From: an uncultured Paracoccaceae bacterium
GTDB lineage: Bacteria > Pseudomonadota > Alphaproteobacteria > Rhodobacterales > Rhodobacteraceae
DNA length: 64,000 nucleotides
Assembly: GCA_947502145.1 (NCBI GenBank)
Contig: CANMYO010000001.1
Span: 310,001-374,000 of the forward strand
Direction of reading: 5' to 3'
The translations under genes and the position numbers were made by a program. The notes under the pieces are model-generated. The model saw nothing but the letters and a program-made list of their open reading frames with translations. It did no database searches and was not told the origin of the DNA. Shown here one piece after another: positions 10,163 through 22,103 of the stretch. Position 1 is the first letter of the stretch. The number at the start of each line of letters is the position of its first letter.

Positions 10163-11395
10163 TTAGACGAATTCGCCCATGTCGAAGCCCAGATGTTTGG
10201 CGACGGTAAAGATGTCTTTGTCGCCGCGCCCGCACATGTTCATCACCAGCAGGTGATCCTTGGGCAGTGTCGGTGCGATCTTCATCACGTGGGCCAGCGC
10301 GTGCGAGGGTTCCAGCGCCGGGATGATCCCTTCCAGCGCGCAGCTGAGCTGGAACGCTTCCAGCGCCTCAACGTCGGTGATGGCGACATATTGCGCGCGG
10401 CCGATTTCATGTAGCCATGCGTGCTCTGGCCCGATCCCCGGATAGTCGAGCCCGGCAGAAATCGAGAACCCTTCGAGGATTTGCCCATCGTCATCCTGCA
10501 GCAGATAGGTGCGGTTGCCGTGCAGGACACCGGGGCGTCCGCCGGTCAATGAGGCGCAATGTTCCATCTTCATGTCAACGCCCTTGCCGCCGGCTTCAAC
10601 CCCGATGATGTTGACCTCTTTGTCGTCCAGAAACGGAAAGAACAGCCCCATGGCGTTTGACCCGCCACCAATCGCGGCGATGACCGTATCTGGCAGACGC
10701 CCTTCGGCGGCCTGCATCTGTTCCTTGGTTTCCTTGCCGATGATCGCCTGAAAGTCGCGGACCATTGCGGGATAGGGGTGCGGCCCGGCCACCGTGCCAA
10801 TGCAATAGAAGGTATCGCGGACATTGGTCACCCAATCGCGCAGCGCGTCATTCATCGCATCCTTCAGCGTGCCCCGACCCGAGGTCACAGGCACCACCTC
10901 TGCCCCCAAAAGGCGCATCCGGAAGACGTTGGGCGATTGCCGTTCAACATCATGCGCGCCCATGTAGACCACACATTTCAGCCCGAACTTGGCGCAGACC
11001 GTTGCCGTGGCCACACCATGCTGACCCGCACCGGTTTCAGCGATGATGCGGGTCTTGCCCATGCGGCGGGCCAGAATGATCTGGCCCAGCACGTTGTTGA
11101 TCTTATGCGCGCCCGTGTGATTCAGCTCATCCCGCTTGAGGTAGATTTTTGCGCCGCCCAGATGCTCCGTCAGGCGTTCGGCATGATAAAGCGGGCTGGG
11201 GCGGCCAACATAGTGGGTCCACAGATCATGCATTTCGGCCCAAAAACTGTCGTCGGTCTTGGCGTTTTCATACTGCGCCTCGAGCTCAAGGATCAGTGGC
11301 ATCAGGGTTTCGGACACAAAACGTCCGCCAAAGTCACCAAAGCGGCCATTTTCATCAGGGCCGGTCATGAAGCTGTTAAAGAGATCGTTGGGCAT
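10163..11395 (-). CDS. trpB: tryptophan synthase beta chain
   Basis: [65 protein letters not shown]. Confidence 0.98.
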   Translation of the reverse strand: MPNDLFNSFMTGPDENGRFGDFGGRFVSETLMPLILELEAQYENAKTDDSFWAEMHDLWTHYVGRPSPLYHAERLTEHLGGAKIYLKRDELNHTGAHKINNVLGQIILARRMGKTRIIAETGAGQHGVATATVCAKFGLKCVVYMGAHDVERQSPNVFRMRLLGAEVVPVTSGRGTLKDAMNDALRDWVTNVRDTFYCIGTVAGPHPYPAMVRDFQAIIGKETKEQMQAAEGRLPDTVIAAIGGGSNAMGLFFPFLDDKEVNIIGVEAGGKGVDMKMEHCASLTGGRPGVLHGNRTYLLQDDDGQILEGFSISAGLDYPGIGPEHAWLHEIGRAQYVAITDVEALEAFQLSCALEGIIPALEPSHALAHVMKIAPTLPKDHLLVMNMCGRGDKDIFTVAKHLGFDMGEFV

Positions 11396-11472
11396 AAGAC
11401 ACCTCTGGGCTAATCACCGCAAAGCACTAGCGTTCCAAACGGTTGAGGTAAAGCGGCCATAAGGCGCCAGAC

Positions 11473-12123
11473 CTACGCCGCGTCGTGAACCGCCTTGCAA
11501 AATGCGGCCATCAGGGCGGGATCCTTGACGCCCGGCGCGGATTCGACCCCTGATGACAGATCCACCTGCCGCGCGCCTGTCACCCGCAGCGCCTCTGCGA
11601 CGTTGTCGCGGGTCAGCCCCCCGGCCAGCATCCATGGCACCGCCCAGCGCCGCCCGGCGATCAGCGACCAGTCAAAGGTCAGCCCGTTGCCGCCTTCGAG
11701 TTTCGCACCCTTCGGCGGCTTGGTATCGACAAGCAGCTGATCCGCTACGCGAGCATAATCATCAAGCGCAGACAGGTCTTCTGGCCCGGCGACGCCGACG
11801 GCCTTCATCACGGGCAGGCCAAATGTCTTGCGCACTTCGGCGACCCGTGCCGGCGTTTCTGCGCCATGCAATTGCAGCATGTCCAACGGCACCGTATCGG
11901 TCAGCGCCGTCAGAAACGCATCATCCGCATTCACCACCAGCGCAACCTTGCACACGCCGATGGGCGTCGCATGGGCCAGCGGCGCGGCCTCTTCAAAGGT
12001 TACGGAGCGGGGTGACTTGGCAACGAAGTTAAATCCGACATAGCGCGCCCCGGCTGCAACGGCGGCCTCAACGACCGCGACACTGCGCAGGCCGCAAATC
12101 TTCACCTGTGTGTCGTGGCTCAC
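11473..12123 (-). CDS. trpF: phosphoribosylanthranilate isomerase
   Basis: [60 protein letters not shown]. Confidence 0.96.
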   Translation of the reverse strand: MSHDTQVKICGLRSVAVVEAAVAAGARYVGFNFVAKSPRSVTFEEAAPLAHATPIGVCKVALVVNADDAFLTALTDTVPLDMLQLHGAETPARVAEVRKTFGLPVMKAVGVAGPEDLSALDDYARVADQLLVDTKPPKGAKLEGGNGLTFDWSLIAGRRWAVPWMLAGGLTRDNVAEALRVTGARQVDLSSGVESAPGVKDPALMAAFCKAVHDAA

Positions 12124-12479
12124 TTGGCGGGGGCGTCCAACAGGGCAAGCACATCGTCGCCGCTTTCCGGGCTACCTGATTTGGCACGCAAATCGGCCAC
12201 TTCGCGGCGCAGGTTTTCAACCTCGCGCGCGCGGGCGCGGGCCTCAACACGGACACGGTGTTCGCGCACCCATTCCCACAGGAACCCGATCAACAGACCC
12301 GCGCCGACACCGGCAAAAATGACGATAAACAGCGGCAGCGAAATATCGGGAGAGATGTTCAGCAGATCAGCAAGCGGCTGCGGCATCGCGCGCACCACAA
12401 CGGTGCCATGATTGGCCAGTCCGACAATGATCAGACACAAACCGACAATCGCCCAAAATCCATAGCGAAGCGTTTTCAT
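12120..12479 (-). CDS. LapA domain-containing membrane protein
   Basis: Two TM segments, conserved position between trpF and ihfB. Confidence 0.75.
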   Translation of the reverse strand: MKTLRYGFWAIVGLCLIIVGLANHGTVVVRAMPQPLADLLNISPDISLPLFIVIFAGVGAGLLIGFLWEWVREHRVRVEARARAREVENLRREVADLRAKSGSPESGDDVLALLDAPAK

Positions 12480-12506
12480 AGTGATCCTGTTCCGTCGTTG
12501 GCGGTC

Positions 12507-12788
12507 TTACGACCCGTTCAGACGATCTCGTAGCAGTTTGCCGGTCTTGAAGAAAGGGACATGCTTTTCCTCAACTTCAACGGCAGCACCGGTGCGCGGG
12601 TTGCGCCCTGTACGACCATCACGCTTTTTGACGGAAAACGCGCCGAAACCGCGCAATTCGACCCGATCACCGTCAGCCATTGCGCCGGTAATCTCTTCGA
12701 AAATTGTGTTTACGATACGTTCGACATCGCGTTGGTATAAATGAGGATTTTCGTCCGCGATTTTCTGAATCAGTTCCGAGCGTATCAT
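12507..12788 (-). CDS. ihfB: integration host factor subunit beta
   Basis: [34 protein letters not shown]...[21 protein letters not shown]; start corrected to 12788. Confidence 0.97.
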   Translation of the reverse strand: MIRSELIQKIADENPHLYQRDVERIVNTIFEEITGAMADGDRVELRGFGAFSVKKRDGRTGRNPRTGAAVEVEEKHVPFFKTGKLLRDRLNGS

Positions 12789-13038
12789 TCGTCGCGACCC
12801 CCCAAAGGTATTGAACAATGTCAGCAGGTTGGCCCCTGCCCTGCGCAGGACTATAGGGGCTAATCCCTGATCACGAAATAGTGGTGTTGGGCGGAAATGG
12901 CCGAAAAAGTGCGATTCATTCATAAATGCGCGGGTGGCAAGCCGTTGATCAGGGCCAAGAAATTCCCAGACGGCGATTTCGGCCCCTGTGCCCGCTCACC
13001 GATTCGCCCACTGCTGCGCTGCGGCAAACCTGTGGTTC

Positions 13039-13800
13039 TTAACCCATGATGCCGCGCCGGATCAGGTTCGCGCCGGCAATCGCCAGCACCACCAGCGTGA
13101 CCTTTCTGAACCGTTCCTGATCGAACCTGTCCCCCAATCGTCCGCCAAACCACATGCCAAGCAGGGCCGGCAGCGCCAACAGCGCCGAAAAGCGCCAGGT
13201 CGTGCTGTTCAGTACGCCGGATTGCAGGTGACCAAGGAAAAGCATGATCGACCCAAGCCCATAGATGACGCCCTGTATCGACATTTGTTGCGCCCGTGGC
13301 GTGCGCAGCGCAATGAGGTAAAGCACCGTCGGCGGCCCCCATGTCCCGGCAAGTCCGCCAAGGATGCCCGAAAAGATTCCCGCGACCCATTCGAACAGAC
13401 GGCGGCTGCGATGAGGGATTTGTGGTTGCCATCCGGCCAGCTGAATCAGGCACAGGGTCAGCACCGGCACACCCAGGATGATATAGAGGGTGTTGGGTTC
13501 GATCCGACGCACAAACTGCGTGGCGATCAGAATGAAGATACAGACCAGAACGATATAAAGCACATGTTCGCGCAGCGCCTCGCGGGCCTTGCCCAGACCG
13601 GCCCGCCAGACCTGCATCCCGTTGCTGATCATCACCGGGATCACAATGCCCGCCGCAACCAGTGGCAGGTCGATCAGGATGCTCAGCCCCGAGATCATGA
13701 TCAGTGGCATTGCAAAACCAACCGCACCTTTGACGAAGCCGGCGACAAATGTCACGGCGAGGGCATAAAGCAGTAGGGTGTAGGGAAGCAGGTCGATCAT
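13039..13800 (-). CDS. TauE/SafE family sulfite exporter-like permease
   Basis: Multi-TM; FVAGFVKGAVGFAMPLI...GILGGLAGTWGPPTVLYL. Confidence 0.85.
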   Translation of the reverse strand: MIDLLPYTLLLYALAVTFVAGFVKGAVGFAMPLIMISGLSILIDLPLVAAGIVIPVMISNGMQVWRAGLGKAREALREHVLYIVLVCIFILIATQFVRRIEPNTLYIILGVPVLTLCLIQLAGWQPQIPHRSRRLFEWVAGIFSGILGGLAGTWGPPTVLYLIALRTPRAQQMSIQGVIYGLGSIMLFLGHLQSGVLNSTTWRFSALLALPALLGMWFGGRLGDRFDQERFRKVTLVVLAIAGANLIRRGIMG

Positions 13801-13947
13801 GGCGGCACTTTGCGCGATTGTCGGGTCAAGCGCCACGGCGAAACGGTCGCGACATTTTCGGTCTTTTTAGATATTTATTGCGCATGAATATTGCGCTGCG
13901 ACTGCGAAGAGGTTAATTCTGCACATGCAAAACAGGAAAGATTCGCC

Positions 13948-15621
13948 ATGCCCCGTGACGCTTTGGATAACCCCGTGATCTTGCCGGACCTTTTGGCGCT
14001 GACTGCTGCGGCCCTGCCGGCGGTGGATGATGTGCTGAACCGGGCCAAGGCCGCCGTTGCGACATTGGTCACGCGGGATGGCCGCCCTTCGGCGCGGCTG
14101 ATCGAAGAACACCAGACCGCCGCACACGGGCTGGCGTGGCTTGCGACCTATGCCGCGGCGCTGCGCCAGATGCAGGGCTGGGCTGACCGGCTGCAGGACG
14201 ACGGCAAGTTCGGCGAGGTCGAACAGCTGATCCACCAGATCGCCTTTGGCGAATACCTTTGGCAGATCTATGGCGGCATCCAGATGAACCAGGGCGAAAT
14301 GGTGCGCCTTCAGGACATGGGGCTATGCCAGGACGATATGCGCGCGCTGATGCTGCCCGCAGTGATGACCCTGTGCGATGGCGGCAATACGCAGGCGGCG
14401 CGCGGGCGTCTGGTTGCACTGATGCAGGACCATTCCGCTGACATTACCGTCGGGCGGACCGGGCTGGATGATGAGCTTGAGATGATCCGCACGCAGTTCC
14501 GCCGCTTCAGTGTCGACAAGGTCGAACCAAATGCCCATGACTGGCACCTCAACGACACGTTGATCCCGCTGGAGATCATCAACGAGATGGCCGAGATGGG
14601 CGTCTTTGGCCTGACGATTCCGGAAGAATACGGTGGCTTCGGGCTGTCGAAGGCCTCTATGTGTGTGGTCAGCGAAGAACTGTCGCGCGGCTACATTGGT
14701 GTCGGCTCACTGGGCACCAGATCAGAGATCGCAGCAGAGCTGATCCTGTGTGGCGGCACCGAAGAACAGAAACAGAAATGGCTGCCCGGTCTGGCCGCGG
14801 GCGAGACGCTGCCAACGGCTGTCTTTACCGAACCCAACACCGGTTCGGATCTGGGATCGCTGCGCACCAAGGGGCGCAAATCCGGCGATGACTGGATCAT
14901 TTCGGGCAACAAGACCTGGATTACCCATGCCGCGCGCACCCATGTGATGACGGTGCTGGCCCGCACCGTGCCGGACACCGACAATTACAAGGGATTGTCG
15001 ATGTTTCTGGCTGAAAAGACACCGGGCACGGATGCCGCACCTTTTCCGGATGCCGGGCTTTCAGGGGGCGAGATCGAAGTGCTCGGCTATCGCGGCATGA
15101 AGGAATACACGCTGAATTTTGACGATTTTCCGGTTGCTGGTGACAATCTGCTGGGCGGTGTCGAGGGTCAGGGTTTCAAGCAGCTGATGCAGACCTTTGA
15201 AAGTGCCCGCATCCAGACCGCCGCACGCGCCGTTGGTGTGGCACAATCGGCGCTGGACGAAGGCATGGCCTATGCCCAGACCCGCAACCAGTTCGGCAAG
15301 GCGCTGATCGCCTTTCCGCGGGTCGCCGGAAAGCTGGCGATGATGGCGGTTGAGATCATGATTGCGCGGCAGATGACCTATTTCAGCGCCCGCGAAAAGG
15401 ACGAGGATCGCCGCTGCGATCTTGAGGCGGGCATGGCCAAACTGCTGGGCGCGCGGGTGGCATGGGCCTGTGCCGACAATGCGCTGCAAATTCACGGCGG
15501 CAACGGTTTTGCGCTGGAATACAAGATCAGCCGGATCCTCTGTGACGCGCGGATTCTCAATATTTTTGAAGGTGCTGCCGAGATTCAGGCCCAGGTCATC
15601 GCGCGCCGTCTGCTGGACTAG
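13948..15621 (+). CDS. acyl-CoA dehydrogenase family protein
   Basis: LTIPEEYGGFGLSKASMCVVSEELSRGYIGVGSLGTRSEIAAELI, FTEPNTGSDLGSLRT, QIHGGNGFALEYKISRILCDARILNIFEGAAEIQAQVIARRLL. Confidence 0.93.
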   Translation: MPRDALDNPVILPDLLALTAAALPAVDDVLNRAKAAVATLVTRDGRPSARLIEEHQTAAHGLAWLATYAAALRQMQGWADRLQDDGKFGEVEQLIHQIAFGEYLWQIYGGIQMNQGEMVRLQDMGLCQDDMRALMLPAVMTLCDGGNTQAARGRLVALMQDHSADITVGRTGLDDELEMIRTQFRRFSVDKVEPNAHDWHLNDTLIPLEIINEMAEMGVFGLTIPEEYGGFGLSKASMCVVSEELSRGYIGVGSLGTRSEIAAELILCGGTEEQKQKWLPGLAAGETLPTAVFTEPNTGSDLGSLRTKGRKSGDDWIISGNKTWITHAARTHVMTVLARTVPDTDNYKGLSMFLAEKTPGTDAAPFPDAGLSGGEIEVLGYRGMKEYTLNFDDFPVAGDNLLGGVEGQGFKQLMQTFESARIQTAARAVGVAQSALDEGMAYAQTRNQFGKALIAFPRVAGKLAMMAVEIMIARQMTYFSAREKDEDRRCDLEAGMAKLLGARVAWACADNALQIHGGNGFALEYKISRILCDARILNIFEGAAEIQAQVIARRLLD

Positions 15622-15683
15622 CCCTTTCCGTTTGGCGCGGCGCTGCCTAAGGTTCTTGTCGAAATGCAAGAAAGGGCAGTGCG

Positions 15684-16715
15684 ATGACGCAAACGGTTTT
15701 GGTCACCGGCGCGACCGGCTTTATTGCCAAGCATATCATTCTGGGGCTGCTGGATCGTGGTCACACGGTTGTTGGCTCGCTCCGCTCTATGGCGCGCGGG
15801 GATGAGGTGCGCGATGCGGTGCGCCCGCATCTGCGCGATCCCGAAAATCTTGACGCGCGGCTGCGGTTTGTTTCGCTTGATCTGGAAAGCGATACCGGCT
15901 GGGTCCCGGCGCTGTCGGGGGTTGATGTGCTGATGCACACTGCCTCGCCCGTGCCGATCCAGCAACCAAAAGATCCGCAGGACATCATCCGCCCCACCGT
16001 GTCGGGTACAAAGATCGCAATGCAATCGGCCAAGGCGGCGGGCATCACGCGGGTTATCCTGACTTCGTCGCTATATGCGGTGTCTGCCGGTGTGCCGCCG
16101 GGCAACGGTCACAGCTATACCGAAGCGGACTGGACCGATACCAAAGCCCCCGGCAACCTGCCCTATGACACGGCCAAGACGCTGGCAGAGCGGGCGGCCT
16201 GGGATTTCGTCGCCACAAAGGCCCCTGAAATCGCGCTGACCACGTTGAACCCCGGTCTGGTCATGGGGCCGCCGCTGGATGCCCACTACGGCACCTCGCT
16301 TGAAGTCATCGCACGGATGTTGCGCGGCAACGATCCGATGTTGGCGAACCTGGCTTTCAACCTTGTCGATGTGCGCGACGTGGCAGAGGCACATATTCGC
16401 GCCATGGAACGCCCCGAAACCGCGGGCGAGCGTCTGATCCTTGCCGAAAGCTGCCTCTGGATGGCCGAAATCGCCACACATCTGCGCAAGGCGTTTCCCA
16501 AAAGCAGGGTTGCACGCTTTGTCGCGCCCAATTTCGCTGTCCGCATAGCAGCGTTGTTTGACCCGGTCGCACGCACGGCCCTGTCCCGGCTTGGCCGCAA
16601 CGAAACGGCGGACGGTTCAAAAGCGCGGGATTTGCTTGATCTGACCTATATCGACGCGGAAACGTCGCTGCGCGAAACCGGGCAGGCCATTCTTGCGATC
16701 GGGGCCAAGGCATGA
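15684..16715 (+). CDS. NAD-dependent epimerase / dihydroflavonol 4-reductase-like protein
   Basis: VLVTGATGFIAKHIILGLLDRGHTVVGSLRS; TSSLYAV; YDTAKTLAERAAW. Confidence 0.88.
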   Translation: MTQTVLVTGATGFIAKHIILGLLDRGHTVVGSLRSMARGDEVRDAVRPHLRDPENLDARLRFVSLDLESDTGWVPALSGVDVLMHTASPVPIQQPKDPQDIIRPTVSGTKIAMQSAKAAGITRVILTSSLYAVSAGVPPGNGHSYTEADWTDTKAPGNLPYDTAKTLAERAAWDFVATKAPEIALTTLNPGLVMGPPLDAHYGTSLEVIARMLRGNDPMLANLAFNLVDVRDVAEAHIRAMERPETAGERLILAESCLWMAEIATHLRKAFPKSRVARFVAPNFAVRIAALFDPVARTALSRLGRNETADGSKARDLLDLTYIDAETSLRETGQAILAIGAKA

Positions 16716-17101
16716 CGCTCAAGTCATTGATCCTGTTTGCGTTTGTCGCGCTATTTGGTTGTCAGAGCGATGAGACGATCAGCGCCTATGCGGGCGATGG
16801 GTATCGCCTGATCAGCCTTGACGGGCAGGACTTTCCGGCAGAGGCCACATTGTTCGTGGGCGAACCCGGGGTGATCCACGGGCGCGCGCCCTGCAATAGC
16901 TATTCGGGTGAACAAACCGCGCCCTATCCCTGGTTTGAAACCGGGGTGATCCGCGCCACCCGCAGGGCCTGTGCCGATCTGGATGCGGAAACCGCGTTCC
17001 TGCGCGCCCTTGGCGAGATGGCATTCGCGGAATCCAGTGGGGATACGCTGATCCTGTCCAACAGCACGGGCCGCGAGATGGTTTTTCAGGCGTTGCCCTG
17101 A
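16712..17101 (+). CDS. META-domain (HslJ-like) lipoprotein
   Basis: Lipobox [48 protein letters not shown]. Confidence 0.65.
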   Translation: MTLKSLILFAFVALFGCQSDETISAYAGDGYRLISLDGQDFPAEATLFVGEPGVIHGRAPCNSYSGEQTAPYPWFETGVIRATRRACADLDAETAFLRALGEMAFAESSGDTLILSNSTGREMVFQALP

Positions 17102-17820
17102 CGGCCAATCGCTTCGAGCAACCGTTGCCGCGCCGCGGGCATGGGGCGCTCTCCCAGTGATCTGATCAGGCGGTGTTCGATAAACCAGCCGGTTGTGCCC
17201 AAGGCGCGCAGGATCGTGTCCGGTGTCGCCTCGCCTTTGCCGGCCAGCACCGGCGGCAGGGGCAAAAGCCGGTCAGCCCATTCGCCCGCCGCCTCGCGGC
17301 TGACGGCGCGCCCGGACTTTGGCGAGACAAAGGCAAGATCTTCGTTCACGCCGCGCACCGCGCAGGCCGAGAGATCAAGGCCAAATCCCATCTCCTCCAG
17401 CAGGGCCTGTTCCCAGCGCAGATAGGCCAGCGGCCACAGGTCAGGCTGATCCAGCAGATCCAGCAAGCCGGTGGTGCGATGATAAAGCGGCAAATGTGGT
17501 TCCCGTTCGGGCAGCACATGCGCCAGCAGGGCGCAGACCGCGTTCAACCCGGCCAGCGCAAGCCGGTCCGCCATGACCACTGCCGCGCGGCTGCGGATCG
17601 GTTCGATGGTGAATGCGCCCAGGTGGCTGTCCAACCGCGCCTTCCAGGTGACGGACAACTGCGCCCCCGGTTGCAGATGCGGTGTCATCTTGCGGCTGAT
17701 CCCGCCCCGCACAACGCCCGCGTGCCGCCCCTTGGTGGGGCTGAAAAGGTCAATGATAACGCTGGTTTCACCGTGAGGTCGCGCGGCAAGCAATACACCT
17801 TCGTCCTGCCACTCGATCAC
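17086..17820 (-). CDS. recO: DNA repair protein RecO
   Basis: [43 protein letters not shown] start at 17820 replaces the longer track ORF; conserved recO-era-rnc order. Confidence 0.92.
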   Translation of the reverse strand: MIEWQDEGVLLAARPHGETSVIIDLFSPTKGRHAGVVRGGISRKMTPHLQPGAQLSVTWKARLDSHLGAFTIEPIRSRAAVVMADRLALAGLNAVCALLAHVLPEREPHLPLYHRTTGLLDLLDQPDLWPLAYLRWEQALLEEMGFGLDLSACAVRGVNEDLAFVSPKSGRAVSREAAGEWADRLLPLPPVLAGKGEATPDTILRALGTTGWFIEHRLIRSLGERPMPAARQRLLEAIGRQGNA

Positions 17821-17866
17821 GCTACGCCCCCCCTTTGTCGGCGTGCAAACCGCCGCGGGGCAAAGC

Positions 17867-18196
17867 CTAGTCAGCCAACCCCGGTTCGTCCAGCAGGTGC
17901 CGCCCGGCGCGATCCTCAACCTCGATCACCCAAAGATCGGCATCAAAACTGCACTGCTTGTCCACCGATTGATCGACCGTGGCCTCGTCCCCTTCGATCA
18001 GAACGACCCAGCGACGTTCGCCTGTCATCAGATCAAAACTGCGCTGGTAGCAACAGGCCTGCCCGTCGAGCGTATTCATCTTGACCAGCACCGCCCCGGC
18101 CGTGGCATCGCCGCGCTTGACCACAAAGGCCGGGACCGCAATCTGGCGCAACCGGGCGAGGTAGGCAGAGACCCAGACCTCGGCTGTCAGTCTCAC
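17867..18196 (-). CDS. DUF1491 family protein
   Basis: [37 protein letters not shown]; between recO and era as in other Rhodobacteraceae. Confidence 0.85.
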   Translation of the reverse strand: MRLTAEVWVSAYLARLRQIAVPAFVVKRGDATAGAVLVKMNTLDGQACCYQRSFDLMTGERRWVVLIEGDEATVDQSVDKQCSFDADLWVIEVEDRAGRHLLDEPGLAD

Positions 18197-19107
18197 TGAT
18201 TGCCATCCTTGAAGTTCAGGCCCATTTCGTCGTAACGCTCTGATTCCTCAAGCCAATTTGGCCGCACCTTGACCTGAAGGAACAGGTGGACCTTGCGACC
18301 CAGAAACTCTTCCAACTCCGCACGGGCGGCCTGACCGACGGCTTTGATGGTTTCGCCCTTGTTGCCCAGCACGATGCCCTTGTGTCCGTCACGCATGACA
18401 TAGACCAGTTGGTCAATTCTGGCAGAGCCGTCCTTGCGTTCTTCCCACTTTTCCGTCTCAACGGTCAGCTGATAGGGCAGTTCCTGATGCAGACGCAGGG
18501 TCAGTTTTTCGCGGGTCATTTCAGCGGCGATCATCCGCAACGGCAGATCCGCGATCTGATCCTCGGGGTAGAGCCAAGGCCCGGTGGGCAGCTCTGCGGC
18601 CAGCCAGGCGCGCAGGGCGTCGCAACCGTGGCCCCGCTCTGCCGAAATCATGAAGGTCTGGGCAAAGTCATAGGCGGCATTCATATCTGCCGTCAGCTTG
18701 AGCAACACTTCCGATTTCACCCGGTCGATCTTGTTGATCGCAAGCGCGACTTTGGCTGCACCACTGCGTTCGTTCAGTGCCTCAAGAATGGCGCGCACGC
18801 CGTCGGTGATGCCGCGGTGCGCCTCGATCAGAAGGACCACGATATCGGCATCCGCCGCCCCGCCCCAAGCCGCCGCAACCATGGCACGGTCCAACCGGCG
18901 CCGCGGTTTGAACAGGCCGGGCGTGTCGACAAAAACCAGCTGCGATTGCCCCTCCATCGCGACGCCGCGGATGCGCGCGCGCGTGGTCTGCACCTTATGC
19001 GTCACGATGCTGACCTTGGCCCCCACCATCCGGTTCAGCAGTGTGGACTTGCCCGCATTGGGTTCGCCGATCAGGGCGACAAAGCCTGCGCGTGTTTCGT
19101 CAGTCAT
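18193..19107 (-). CDS. era: GTPase Era
   Basis: [26 protein letters not shown]1, [10 protein letters not shown]3, NKID G4; KH-domain end; ATG at 19107. Confidence 0.97.
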   Translation of the reverse strand: MTDETRAGFVALIGEPNAGKSTLLNRMVGAKVSIVTHKVQTTRARIRGVAMEGQSQLVFVDTPGLFKPRRRLDRAMVAAAWGGAADADIVVLLIEAHRGITDGVRAILEALNERSGAAKVALAINKIDRVKSEVLLKLTADMNAAYDFAQTFMISAERGHGCDALRAWLAAELPTGPWLYPEDQIADLPLRMIAAEMTREKLTLRLHQELPYQLTVETEKWEERKDGSARIDQLVYVMRDGHKGIVLGNKGETIKAVGQAARAELEEFLGRKVHLFLQVKVRPNWLEESERYDEMGLNFKDGNQ

Positions 19108-19783
19108 TGCTGACCCTTTCCATAAGCGCCTGTGCGGCGGCCTGTTCGGCCTGCCGCTTTGATCCGGCCTGTGCCTGTTCAGACTGGCCTGACTGCAAGC
19201 GCACCTCGATCGTGAAGATCGGTTGATGATCCGGCCCGCTGCGTGCCAGTTCGACGTAAGCGGGCGGCTGTTCGCCACGCGCCTGTGCCCATTCCTGCAG
19301 GGCTGTCTTGGCATCCCGCGCGTCTGCAGCAACCGTGGTAATTCGCTGCCCCCAAAGGCGCAGCACAAGGTCGCGGGCCACGTCGAACCCGGCATCGTTG
19401 TAGACGGCGGCAATCACCGCCTCCATAGCATCGGCCAGCAGCGCCTCTTTCCGGCGGCCACCCGACTTCATTTCCGACCGGCCCAGTTTCAGCACCGCGC
19501 CCAGATCAACCTGACGGGCCACATCGGCGCAGGTCTCACGGCGCACCAGCGCGTTATATCGCGGAGCAAGCAGGCCTTCGGGCGCGTTGGGATCAGCTTT
19601 CAGCAGGGCCTCGGCCATGGCAAGGCCCAACACGCGGTCGCCCAGAAATTCGAGCCGCTGATTATCATCGCGGTGCACCGACATGATCGAGGAATGTGTG
19701 ACCGCACGGACCAACAGCTCTGGCGTTGTGAATACATGGCCAAGCCGGTCTTGAAACGCCAGAAGGTCGCCAGATAGCTTCAC
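19100..19783 (-). CDS. rnc: ribonuclease III
   Basis: [40 protein letters not shown]-terminal dsRBD; GTG start likely 19783. Confidence 0.96.
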   Translation of the reverse strand: MKLSGDLLAFQDRLGHVFTTPELLVRAVTHSSIMSVHRDDNQRLEFLGDRVLGLAMAEALLKADPNAPEGLLAPRYNALVRRETCADVARQVDLGAVLKLGRSEMKSGGRRKEALLADAMEAVIAAVYNDAGFDVARDLVLRLWGQRITTVAADARDAKTALQEWAQARGEQPPAYVELARSGPDHQPIFTIEVRLQSGQSEQAQAGSKRQAEQAAAQALMERVSND

Positions 19784-20616
19784 TCGATCGCCTTGAAATA
19801 CCTGTCGCTGCGCCATGTCCAGAAGGCAAACATGGAACGGCCAGCGGATGAGAACATCACCCGGTCAGCCCGGCCCACGATGTCGGCGCGCGGCACAAAG
19901 CCAACACCCTGCGCGGCCTGAACCACCCGGCTGTCGGTGGAATTGTCGCGGTTGTCACCCATGAAAAAGAAATGCTCGGCCGGAACGGTGTAGATGCCTG
20001 TCCGATCCAGCGGACCGCTCCGAATGTTCAGGATACTGTGCTGAACACCGTTCGGCAGCGTTTCGATGAACTTTTCCTTTTCGCAAATCGCACCCGTGCC
20101 AACAGTGCCGTTTGAACAGCGCGGCTGGATTCGTTGCGGGCCTTGCGGTTCATATACTTCTTCGAAGATTCCATTGGCCTCAACCGTAACAGCTTCGCCA
20201 TTGATATGCAGCACGCCGTCGGTGACCTGAATCTTGTCACCCGGCAGCCCCACAACGCGCTTGATAAAGTCGCGCCCCGTCTCCGGGTGGCGAAAGACCA
20301 CGACATCGCCGCGCTCGGGATCTGATCCGAACAGCCGCTCGTTCGTGCCTTTGAAGGCGCCGCAAAAGTCGTCGGCGCCGATATCAATGCCCAGCCGCGG
20401 CACGCGGATCGACGGGCAGGACGCATAGGAATAGCCGTAGGCGAATTTGTTCACGAACAGGAAATCACCGATCAGCAGCGTATCCTTCATCGAGCCTGAC
20501 GGAATCCAGAACGGCTGAAACAGGATCGTGCGGAATGCGCCTGCAATCAGCAACGCATAGACAATCGTTTTTGCCGCTTCTATGACGCTGCCCAAAAGCC
20601 CCGCGCGTTCTGCCAT
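19780..20616 (-). CDS. lepB: signal peptidase I
   Basis: [61 protein letters not shown]. Confidence 0.97.
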   Translation of the reverse strand: MAERAGLLGSVIEAAKTIVYALLIAGAFRTILFQPFWIPSGSMKDTLLIGDFLFVNKFAYGYSYASCPSIRVPRLGIDIGADDFCGAFKGTNERLFGSDPERGDVVVFRHPETGRDFIKRVVGLPGDKIQVTDGVLHINGEAVTVEANGIFEEVYEPQGPQRIQPRCSNGTVGTGAICEKEKFIETLPNGVQHSILNIRSGPLDRTGIYTVPAEHFFFMGDNRDNSTDSRVVQAAQGVGFVPRADIVGRADRVMFSSAGRSMFAFWTWRSDRYFKAIE

Positions 20617-20673
20617 CCTGCCTGTCCTTACCGGTATTCAATCGCCGCTACATGCGGGGAACACCCCTTTAAG

Positions 20674-20829
20674 TCAAGGTGTGCCGCCGCCTGTCGCGCG
20701 GGTTTCCCCGTTGGTGCGACCTGGGGTCACCTGTGCCGGTCTGCGCCGCCTGAAACGCTGCATGATCAGGGCGGCCCACAACATCAGCAGACCAAAGGTG
20801 GTGAGCAAACCAAAGCTGGCAACTTTCAT
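20674..20829 (-). CDS. small single-TM protein (51 aa)
   Basis: MKVASFGLLTTFGLLMLWAALIMQRFRRRRPAQVTPGRTNGETRATGGGTP; hydrophobic helix plus Arg-rich end; below the ORF-track length cut-off. Confidence 0.5.
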   Translation of the reverse strand: MKVASFGLLTTFGLLMLWAALIMQRFRRRRPAQVTPGRTNGETRATGGGTP

Positions 20830-20933
20830 CGCGAAAATCCATGTAACGGCAACAGCAGATCTGGTTAATCAAGCGTGAACACGCGGCGCGGTCATGGCAG
20901 ATGCTGGGCCATATCTGGCCCTGATGAATGGAA

Positions 20934-21338
20934 TTATGGCGCGATTGGCCGCGCTTCGATCACCACAAAGGCCTGCGCCCAGGGGTGATCATCTGTCAGC
21001 GTGACATGGATGATTGCGGTGTGCCCCGGCGGGGTCATCTGGTCAAGCCGTTCCTTGGCCCAGCCCGTTACGGCCATCACCGGCTGACCAGTGCGCAAGT
21101 TGCTGACGGCCATGTCCTTCCACGAAATCCCCATTCGCAACCCGGTGCCCAGCGCCTTTGAGCATGCCTCTTTCGCGGCCCAGCGTTTTGCATAGGTGCC
21201 GGCGACGTCCTTGCGCCGTTCTGCCTTGCGTTGTTCGACCTCGGTAAAGACGCGGTTGCGGAACCGGTCGCCAAACCGGTCCAGTGTGCCGGCGATACGG
21301 TCGATATTTGCCAGATCGGTGCCAACACCAAGGATCAT
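20934..21338 (-). CDS. acpS: holo-[acyl-carrier-protein] synthase
   Basis: [45 protein letters not shown]. Confidence 0.97.
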   Translation of the reverse strand: MILGVGTDLANIDRIAGTLDRFGDRFRNRVFTEVEQRKAERRKDVAGTYAKRWAAKEACSKALGTGLRMGISWKDMAVSNLRTGQPVMAVTGWAKERLDQMTPPGHTAIIHVTLTDDHPWAQAFVVIEARPIAP

Positions 21339-21787
21339 CGCGCGTCTGCCCCAATCTGCGCCGTGACCGCCCCGGTGGACTGGTTCAGCGTCACGAACAA
21401 AAAACGCCGCGGATGATCTCCGGTGGCAGGATCATGTTGATTGACCTGTATCTCGAACGTCAGGCCACTGGCAGGATCATAGCCCGCAGTCAGGGTGGAA
21501 AAGTCCATTCCGGCAAAACCCAGATTCTCGGCAGACCCGATCAGCCGACACTGGCGTTCGCCCAGAGTATTGAACGGGGGTGACAGGACCAGCAAATAGG
21601 CAAACGCCACCGCAGGTTCGACCGTATCAATTGCCGCCAGCCGCACGTTGCCATTGGCAAATGTGCGGGTGTTCTCTTCCCAGGGTTCGACGATGGCCTG
21701 CGCGCTGGCCTGCCAGTCACAGGGCAGGACCGCCTGCGCATGACCGGCACCCGCGGCGAACATAAGCGCTGCTGCATATCGCCACAT
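21335..21787 (-). CDS. hypothetical secreted protein
   Basis: Signal peptide [19 protein letters not shown]; overlaps acpS start (ATGA-type overlap). Confidence 0.6.
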   Translation of the reverse strand: MWRYAAALMFAAGAGHAQAVLPCDWQASAQAIVEPWEENTRTFANGNVRLAAIDTVEPAVAFAYLLVLSPPFNTLGERQCRLIGSAENLGFAGMDFSTLTAGYDPASGLTFEIQVNQHDPATGDHPRRFLFVTLNQSTGAVTAQIGADAR

Positions 21788-21788
21788 C

Positions 21789-22103
21789 TTAGTCTTGAAC
21801 CTCAACATCATAGACAATGATGCCATCCCCGCCACCAACACACAGCGTCACAAGCCGCGCGCCAAGGGCCTGATGACGCGGGTCCGTGGCATAGGCGGCC
21901 AGGCTGTCAGCAGAGGCAAATGTCCCCACAAATCCGTAGTCGTGATCGGGCGATTTTGCCTCAAAGTCACGGTTGGGGCCGTGTTCAAAACCGGTGTAGC
22001 CGTCGATCTGCCCGACCAGGTCACCAAGACCGGCCATCACCGCGTTCAGCTCTGCCTCGTCCGCGTCCCAGGCGATATTACACATGACGATATGGCGGAT
22101 CAT
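21789..22103 (-). CDS. Dabb (stress-responsive alpha/beta barrel) family protein
   Basis: [80 protein letters not shown]. Confidence 0.85.
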   Translation of the reverse strand: MIRHIVMCNIAWDADEAELNAVMAGLGDLVGQIDGYTGFEHGPNRDFEAKSPDHDYGFVGTFASADSLAAYATDPRHQALGARLVTLCVGGGDGIIVYDVEVQD

